From the NCBI GenBank assembly GCA_041611095.1, contig JBFINP010000038.1, positions 1-27,671 of the forward strand: a stretch of DNA of 27,671 bases. The letters are read 5' to 3'. Shown here piece after piece: positions 23,330-27,671 of this stretch. Below the pieces are notes generated by a model. The model did not search any database. It had not been told where the DNA came from and saw only the letters and a program-made list of their open reading frames with translations. Within the stretch, counting starts at the first letter, position 1, and each line of letters starts with the position of its first letter. This DNA is from UBA6912 sp041611095. Lineage in GTDB: Bacteria > Actinomycetota > Acidimicrobiia > Spongiisociales > UBA5794. The position numbers and the translations under genes were made by a program.

Positions 23330-24457
23330 TCAGGGTGCCCGCGCAGGGTCGAGCAGCACGCCCTCGTGCGCCTGGCGGTGGTGCCGGCGGCACAACAGCC
23401 GCAGGTTCTCCAGGCTCGTCACCCCGCCATCGGCCCAGTGCTCGATGTGGTGGGCATCGCACCACCGCACGGGCCGGTCGCAGCCCGACGCCGTACAGCC
23501 TCCGTCGCGCACCATCAGCGCCCGCCTGATCGCAGGCGGGATGGATCGGGTGCGCCGACCCACGTCGAGTGGCTGCCCGGCACCGTCGGTCACGACCCGG
23601 CTGACGCCGGCGTCACACGCGATCCGCCGGATTGCCTCCGGGTGCAGCACCGCACCGCCGTCTGTCTCGGCCCTGCGCCCCGCCCGGCCTTCCAGCGTCG
23701 CCAGGTCGGCCACCACGGTCAGGTGGGGCCGTTCGCCGCCACCTACCGGGGCATCTCCGTGGTCGAGGTGGTGACGGCACAGGTCGACGAGAGCGTCGGC
23801 TCGCGCCTGCGCCGGCGTGCGGTCATCGGTTGGATCGACGTGAGTGGGCTCCGTGAGGCTCCGCAGCGCCGTGATCACGATCTCGCCACCCTCCGTGTCG
23901 AGATCGCCGTCGATGCGGACCATTCCTCCGAACGTCCGTGACACGTGCAGCCTCCGTCGTCGGTGGCGAGCGTCGTGATCTCGCAGCGCCTCGGCCTCGT
24001 CGGCGGCCTGGGACCAGTAGTCGACCAGCCGCCGCACGTCCGCCGTGGGCGAGCTCAGCGCCGCATCCAGGAGCGTGTCCTCGTCCCGAGCGAACACCTC
24101 TGGATGGCGGCGATGCGCGGCGACCATGATGCGCACCCGACCGGAGTCGAGCTCGCCCGCCTCGAACGCCTCCTTCGTCGCCGGCATGTCGCCGAGTTGC
24201 CGCGCCATGCGGACCAACTCGCGAGCCCAGCCTGCCGCCATCCGGCATCGTGTGCGGAGCCACGCCGTCAGCGTCAGCGAGCCATCGCGCTCGAAGGCCC
24301 GGCGCCGGTCGATCTCGGCGAGGCGCCGCACCCGCTGGGCCTCGAGCGCCGCCAGATCGCGGCCGAGCTCGACGACGTCTTCCAGCAACGATCGGTCACC
24401 GACCCCGCCGAGCTCCTCGCCGGCGAGCTCGTCGATGGCCGAGCGCAGGCTGCTCAC
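23330..24457 (-). CDS. DUF222 / HNH endonuclease-domain protein (13E12-like)
   Basis: A 375-residue protein with an N-terminal DUF222 helical domain and a C-terminal HNH nuclease domain: WCDAHHIEHWADGG then NLRLLCRRHHRQAHEG, with a CTASGC segment just before. This pair of domains is a large actinobacterial family (mycobacterial REP13E12 proteins). The HNH histidines are intact, so metal-dependent DNA cleavage is plausible, but the biological role of the family is unsettled. Start chosen at GTG 24457, which follows GAAGGGAG; the GTG at 24484 lies inside the SOS box. The box 20 bp upstream implies LexA control. Confidence 0.9.
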   Translation of the reverse strand: MSSLRSAIDELAGEELGGVGDRSLLEDVVELGRDLAALEAQRVRRLAEIDRRRAFERDGSLTLTAWLRTRCRMAAGWARELVRMARQLGDMPATKEAFEAGELDSGRVRIMVAAHRRHPEVFARDEDTLLDAALSSPTADVRRLVDYWSQAADEAEALRDHDARHRRRRLHVSRTFGGMVRIDGDLDTEGGEIVITALRSLTEPTHVDPTDDRTPAQARADALVDLCRHHLDHGDAPVGGGERPHLTVVADLATLEGRAGRRAETDGGAVLHPEAIRRIACDAGVSRVVTDGAGQPLDVGRRTRSIPPAIRRALMVRDGGCTASGCDRPVRWCDAHHIEHWADGGVTSLENLRLLCRRHHRQAHEGVLLDPARAP

Positions 24458-24476
24458 GACGACTCCCTTCGTAGTG

Positions 24477-24492
24477 CCGAACACATGTTCGA
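24477..24492 (-). promoter_or_regulatory. LexA (SOS) box upstream of the HNH gene
   Basis: On the plus strand CCGAACACATGTTCGA matches the actinobacterial consensus TCGAAC-N4-GTTCGA at 11 of the 12 fixed positions; only the first base differs. It lies about 20 bp before the GTG at 24457, where LexA would block transcription. Confidence 0.75.
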
Positions 24493-24528
24493 TACCCTAC
24501 GCGGACCTTGTGACAGGAATGCGCGCGC

Positions 24529-24757
24529 TCAGCCCGGCCCGTCGACGTTCACGACCACGTCTCCGGTACCGATCCGAACGACCACCGCACGCGACGGGAC
24601 GGACCCGGGGTTGATCTCACGATGGACGGTTTGCGGCGGGATGTGGATGTAGTCGCCGGACACCCCCCTCGACATCGCCGCCCCCTCCCGGACCGGACTC
24701 GATGCGCAGCTCCCTCCAGGACATGGATGTCGTGTCGTGCTCGCCAACCTCCATCTC
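24529..24757 (-). pseudogene. broken cupin-domain gene with two frameshifts
   Basis: Cupin-like pieces occur in three frames on the minus strand. First comes GEHDTT (cupin motif 1 region), then IHVLEGAAHRVRSG in a second frame, then EGAAMSRGVSGDYIHIPP in a third. The third frame contains the second cupin motif GDYIHIPPQTVHREIN and the family-like end VVVRIGTGDVVVNVDGP before the stop at 24529. Joined, they read as one cupin domain without its N-terminal third. One shift lies in the G-rich run near 24680-24690. The gene is dead unless the shifts are sequencing errors; the last frame could still give a 48-aa peptide. Confidence 0.6.
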
Positions 24758-24866
24758 TTGGCGGGCTGCATGCCCGACCGCCGAACCCCAAGACGCTACG
24801 CCTCAGCGGCGTACGCGTAAGGTCGAAAGAGTGGTTCTGTTTCGACGATCCGAAGGAGCGAGAACG

Positions 24867-25475
24867 ATGATGCTCCACATCTCCGGTCCCGTCCGGTCTG
24901 TGGTCGCCGTGGTCGCAGCCGCGCTCCTCCTCATTGCCTGCGGCGAGACCGGCTCGGGCACGATCGTCACCGAAACCCGTGACGTCGGCGAATTCACGCA
25001 GATCGAGGTAAACAGCGGCGTCGACGTGCGGCTCGTCGTCGACCCCGCCCGCGACCTGGAGGTTGCCGTCACCTACGACGACAACCTGCTCGACAAGGTC
25101 GGCACGGACGTCGAGGGCGACACCCTCGTCGTGGGCCATACCGGTTCGATTCGTGTCCCCGGCGACGGCCGTTTCGTGGCCGTCGTCGTAGGCGACATCG
25201 AAGCCATCGCGGTCGGCAGCGGCGCCAACATCACCGGGAACGGCACCGTCGAGGAGTACTCCGTCGACGCCAGTAGCGGCGCCAACGTCGACCTTCGGGA
25301 GCTCGAGGCGACGAGGGTGGACGTGGACGCGAGCAGTGGCGCCAACGTGAGCGTGTCCGCCACCGAATCGGTCCGCGTCGACGCTTCGAGCGGGGCCAAC
25401 GTCGACGTCTACGGCAATCCTGCCGACGTCAGCGCCGACGAGAGCAGCGGCGCCAACATCGACGTCCGAGGCTGA
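24867..25475 (+). CDS. DUF2807 (head-GIN-like) lipoprotein with SGAN repeats
   Basis: A 202-residue exported lipoprotein. The signal peptide ends LLLIACGE, with Cys at about residue 25. The mature part begins ETRDVGEFTQIEVNSGVDVRLV, as in DUF2807 putative auto-transporter/head-GIN domains, which form a right-handed beta solenoid. Five SGAN(V/I) turns recur every 18-20 residues toward the C-terminus. Start ATG 24867 with AAGGAG 8 nt upstream; ATG 24870 is possible. Probable cell-surface protein of unknown ligand. It lies 57 bp before the sigma factor gene and may be sensed or controlled with it (inference). Confidence 0.85.
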   Translation: MMLHISGPVRSVVAVVAAALLLIACGETGSGTIVTETRDVGEFTQIEVNSGVDVRLVVDPARDLEVAVTYDDNLLDKVGTDVEGDTLVVGHTGSIRVPGDGRFVAVVVGDIEAIAVGSGANITGNGTVEEYSVDASSGANVDLRELEATRVDVDASSGANVSVSATESVRVDASSGANVDVYGNPADVSADESSGANIDVRG

Positions 25476-25532
25476 ACCCCGCATGCGCAGAGTCCGTGTA
25501 ACGCGTTTGCGAGGTTTCGACCTTTATAGGGC

Positions 25533-26018
25533 ATGAGGGCAAGCGAGGAGTCGGTCTCCGTCGGAGACGCCCGCCGGGAGTCATTCACTCGGTTTGCGAA
25601 AGAGGCGGAGCCCAGGCTGCGCCTTGCACTGGCCGCCGCCGTCGGGCAGGAACTCGGCAAGGAGGCGACCGACGAGGCGCTGGCCTACGGCTGGGAACAC
25701 TGGGACCGCATCGAGGCGATGGAGAACCCGATCGGCTACCTGTACCGGGTCGGCCGTAGTTGGGTGCGCCCACCGCGGAGGCTGCGGCTCCCGGCAGTTC
25801 CGGTCACGCACGCGCCATTCGTCGAGCCCGGCCTACCAGCGGCGCTCGCCAAACTGTCCGACCGGCAGCGGGTCGTCGTGGTGCTGGTACACGGGTTCGA
25901 TTGGAACCGCGCGGAGGTCGCTTCGCTGCTCGGGGTCGACAGGCCAACAGTGGCGACCCATTTGCGCCGGGGGCTGGCCAAGCTCCGCAGACACTTGAAG
26001 GTGGACATCCATGCCTGA
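25533..26018 (+). CDS. ECF-like sigma-70 family factor
   Basis: A 161-residue protein. A compact region 2-like segment (about 15-85: ATDEALAYGWEHW, ENPIGYLYRVGRSW) is followed by a short linker and a clear region 4 helix-turn-helix (LPAALAKLSDRQRVVVVLVH, then EVASLLGVDRPTVATHLRRG). It would direct RNA polymerase to a small regulon. Region 2 is short, so promoter opening may need a special -10; an anti-sigma-bound role is likely. The ATG is preceded closely by TTTATAGG, the most AT-rich spot nearby, which may be its own -10. It overlaps the next gene by 8 nt. Confidence 0.8.
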   Translation: MRASEESVSVGDARRESFTRFAKEAEPRLRLALAAAVGQELGKEATDEALAYGWEHWDRIEAMENPIGYLYRVGRSWVRPPRRLRLPAVPVTHAPFVEPGLPAALAKLSDRQRVVVVLVHGFDWNRAEVASLLGVDRPTVATHLRRGLAKLRRHLKVDIHA

Positions 26019-26658
26019 CCTCGAAGATCAGATCCGTGCTTACTACGAGGCCACGACGGAGCCGACCGACGTCGACGTCATCGCCGTCGACCCCGGCACG
26101 GTGCTGGTCGGCGCCTTCCCGGATGCGACGCAGAGGAGGAGCCCGATGAAGACCCTCTCACCGCCAAAGGCCGACGAGGCGAGATCGATCTGGTGGCGTG
26201 GCCCCCGGCTTGCGCTCGTCTCCCTGGTTGTGACGGTCGTGGCCGTCGCCGCCGTCTTCGCGGCCGTCAGCGTGGGATCGGACGACGACGTGTCAGGCAC
26301 GGCCGACGAGCCCGCTGCGGTCGTCGAGGCGTACCGGATCGCCCTCAACACCAGGGACTACGACACCATGCGCTCGCTCCTGGCCGAGGACGTCGTCTTC
26401 ACCGGCCACCCGATCCGCCCGGAGACGGTGGTTGGTGTTGCCGACGTCATCGTGATGGAACGCACCGGCCTCTCGTTCGCCGCCCCCGCCAACGCCAACG
26501 AGTTCTACGACGTCGAGGTCGCCGGCAACGTGGTGACACTGAGCGCACGGTTCTTCGACGAGGGCGGTGGGTGCTTCAACCACATCGGACACCGCGTGGT
26601 GGTCGAGGAGGGCAGGATCGCCCGTTGGGACTGGGGCATCGCAGCCGACTGTGAGTGA
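26011..26658 (+). CDS. membrane protein with external SnoaL/NTF2-like domain, sigma-factor partner
   Basis: A 215-residue protein. The cytosolic N-terminus is about 65 residues (MPDLEDQIRAYYEATTEPTD, a common opening for genes following such sigma factors). A single helix follows (66-88), then an external NTF2/SnoaL-like domain: AVVEAYRIALNTRDYDTMRS, LLAEDVVFTGH, and the final VVVEEGRIARWDWG strand. ATG 26011 lies inside the end of the sigma gene, so the two are translationally coupled. By position and topology it is a candidate anti-sigma factor; no zinc-binding HxxxCxxC motif is present, so it is not a ZAS-type one. Ligand of the external pocket unknown. Confidence 0.75.
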   Translation: MPDLEDQIRAYYEATTEPTDVDVIAVDPGTVLVGAFPDATQRRSPMKTLSPPKADEARSIWWRGPRLALVSLVVTVVAVAAVFAAVSVGSDDDVSGTADEPAAVVEAYRIALNTRDYDTMRSLLAEDVVFTGHPIRPETVVGVADVIVMERTGLSFAAPANANEFYDVEVAGNVVTLSARFFDEGGGCFNHIGHRVVVEEGRIARWDWGIAADCE

Positions 26659-26660
26659 GC

Positions 26661-26686
26661 CGGGGCGGCGCACAGGCACCGCCCCG
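26661..26686. terminator. hairpin between convergent genes
   Basis: CGGGGCGG (26661-26668) and CCGCCCCG (26679-26686) form a perfect 8-bp stem around a 10-nt loop in the 36-bp gap between two convergent genes. There is no T-tract; probably a shared, bidirectional terminator of the GC-rich type. Confidence 0.6.
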
Positions 26687-26694
26687 AGACTCGT

Positions 26695-27671
26695 CTAGGG
26701 ACTCGCCGTCAGGGCGTCGATCAGCGTCTGCGCCCCCGCCCGGATCTCATTGGCCTGCGCAGTGGTGAGCCGCTTCCCTTCGAGCGCATTCACCTGTTTG
26801 ATGAGCGCGTTCAGCGAGTCGATGGCACGCTGCACGTCGCCGGCGGCCAGCGCACTCTGAGCCGCCTTGATCTTGGCGCTCAGGGCTTGCGTGTTCCCTC
26901 GTGGAAGGTTGAGCTGGGCGATCTCGTCGACGAAACCGTCGAAGGTCGAGGAGCCGACGAAGACGTTCACCGAGAACGAGGCCGTTGCCGTGTTGCCTGC
27001 CGCGTCCGACGCGGTACACGTGACGACCGTGTCGCCGATCGGGAACAGCGAGCCCGAGGCCGGGACGCACACGACCACTGGAGCCGTGTCGGCGTCGTCC
27101 GTGGCGGTGACCACGTAGGCGACAATCGCTCCGTCGGGCTCCGATGCCTCGACACTGATGCCGGCCGGAACGGTGAGCACCGGCGGCGTGACATCGAGCA
27201 CGGTCACGGTGAAGCTGTCGCTGCCGGCTCCCCCGTCGTCGTCGGTGACCGTGACCGTGACGGTGTAGACGCCCGGACCGGCGAACACGTGCGATCCCTC
27301 GACGGTGCCGGTGCCGACCGTGCCCGCCTCGACGGCGCCGTCGCCCCAATCCACCGCGGCGGTGTGCGTGTCCAACGTCCCCGGGTCAGTGAAGGTCGCC
27401 GGGCCCAGGACCACGGTGGCGCCGTCGTTGACCGTCTGGTCGGCACCGGCGTTCACGGTTGGAGCCACGTTGGTCACGGTCACCGTTGTGGTGGCCGTGT
27501 TGGTGGCGCCGTCGTCGTCCGTCACCTCCAAGGTCATCGTCACCACATCGTCGTCGACGCCCGTGAACGTCGGCTGCGCCAGGGTCGGGTCGTCGAGGTT
27601 GTCGGCCGGCGACCACAGGTACGACACGATCGTGCCATCCGAGTCCGACGACCCGGTGCCGTCGAGCTGCA
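26695..27671 (-). CDS. secreted PKD/HYR-repeat protein, C-terminal part (cut by window edge)
   Basis: The frame is open to the window edge; 325 codons are visible. In order: end of a PKD domain (GTGSSDSDGTIVSYLWSP, then VVTMTLEVTDDDG), a second PKD domain (PTVNAGADQTVNDG, VDWGDG, GVYTVTVTVTDDDGG), an HYR domain (DVTPPVLTVPAGISVEA to CTASDAAGNTATASFSV), and a helical end (about 26700-26945) of FIMAH type with LNALIKQVNALEGKRLTTAQ. These domains build extracellular, often surface or matrix proteins. No sorting signal or final transmembrane helix is seen, so it is probably released or held by the missing N-terminal part. The N-terminus and enzyme domain, if any, lie outside. Confidence 0.88.
   Translation of the reverse strand, partial: QLDGTGSSDSDGTIVSYLWSPADNLDDPTLAQPTFTGVDDDVVTMTLEVTDDDGATNTATTTVTVTNVAPTVNAGADQTVNDGATVVLGPATFTDPGTLDTHTAAVDWGDGAVEAGTVGTGTVEGSHVFAGPGVYTVTVTVTDDDGGAGSDSFTVTVLDVTPPVLTVPAGISVEASEPDGAIVAYVVTATDDADTAPVVVCVPASGSLFPIGDTVVTCTASDAAGNTATASFSVNVFVGSSTFDGFVDEIAQLNLPRGNTQALSAKIKAAQSALAAGDVQRAIDSLNALIKQVNALEGKRLTTAQANEIRAGAQTLIDALTASP

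Noticed and set aside
1..27671. tRNA genes or CRISPR arrays
   Set aside because: I looked for T-loop-like GTTCGA contexts with acceptor stems and for regularly spaced direct repeats. Hits were inside coding genes, and the only regular array is the 14-bp tandem repeat, which has no spacers.

Overview
The window is GC-rich and densely packed. It looks like the chromosome of an actinomycete, possibly an Acidimicrobiia-like lineage (inference). The signs are a DUF222/HNH endonuclease with an actinobacterial-type SOS box, a twin ArsA/Get3-like ATPase pair, many 1-8 nt stop/start overlaps with GTG starts, and several promoters whose -10 hexamer sits 6-8 nt before the start codon (leaderless transcripts). 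No tRNA, rRNA or CRISPR array was seen.

Layout. 1-285: the left end of an IS110-family element running off the window edge. It has the first 14 codons of the transposase on the minus strand, preceded by a non-coding leader that folds into nested stems like a bridge RNA. 313-1755: a nitronate monooxygenase-like flavoprotein. 1756-2942: gene-poor DNA with strong inverted repeats and a frameshifted Asp-box protein remnant. 2945-12637: one long run of minus-strand genes. In transcription order these are ccdA, trpE, ygfZ, a response regulator/histidine kinase pair, a small lipoprotein cytochrome c, trpC, trpF, trpB, trpA and a flavodoxin-like protein. trpD and trpG are not in the window. 12826-15422: an MFS transporter and a MATE transporter overlapping tail to tail. 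15419-16702: nth and a xanthine phosphoribosyltransferase-like gene, diverging from 45 bp. 16733-17481: two small membrane proteins. 17587-19251: a double-domain ThyX-like protein with an eroded signature in each half, followed by a 14-bp tandem repeat and a 69-aa gene. 19599-21508: two overlapping ArsA/Get3-type ATPases. 21618-23307: an ABC-2 exporter pair. 23330-24457: a DUF222/HNH protein with an SOS box. 24529-24757: a broken cupin gene. 24867-26658: a DUF2807-type lipoprotein, an ECF-like sigma factor and its overlapping membrane partner with an external SnoaL/NTF2-like domain. 26695-27671: the C-terminal part of a secreted PKD/HYR/FIMAH-like protein.

How the genes fit together. The minus-strand run supplies part of tryptophan synthesis: TrpE makes anthranilate (with a glutamine amidotransferase encoded elsewhere), and TrpF, TrpC and TrpB/TrpA perform the last steps. 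This run is interleaved with redox genes (ccdA, cytochrome c, ygfZ, flavodoxin) and a two-component system. nth, the SOS-controlled HNH gene, xpt and the ThyX-like gene give the middle a DNA-repair and nucleotide flavour. The most unusual candidates are the IS110 left end with its possible bridge RNA, the tandem ThyX-like protein, the structured non-coding stretch at 1.87-2.18 kb, and the sigma factor whose membrane partner carries a SnoaL-like domain.
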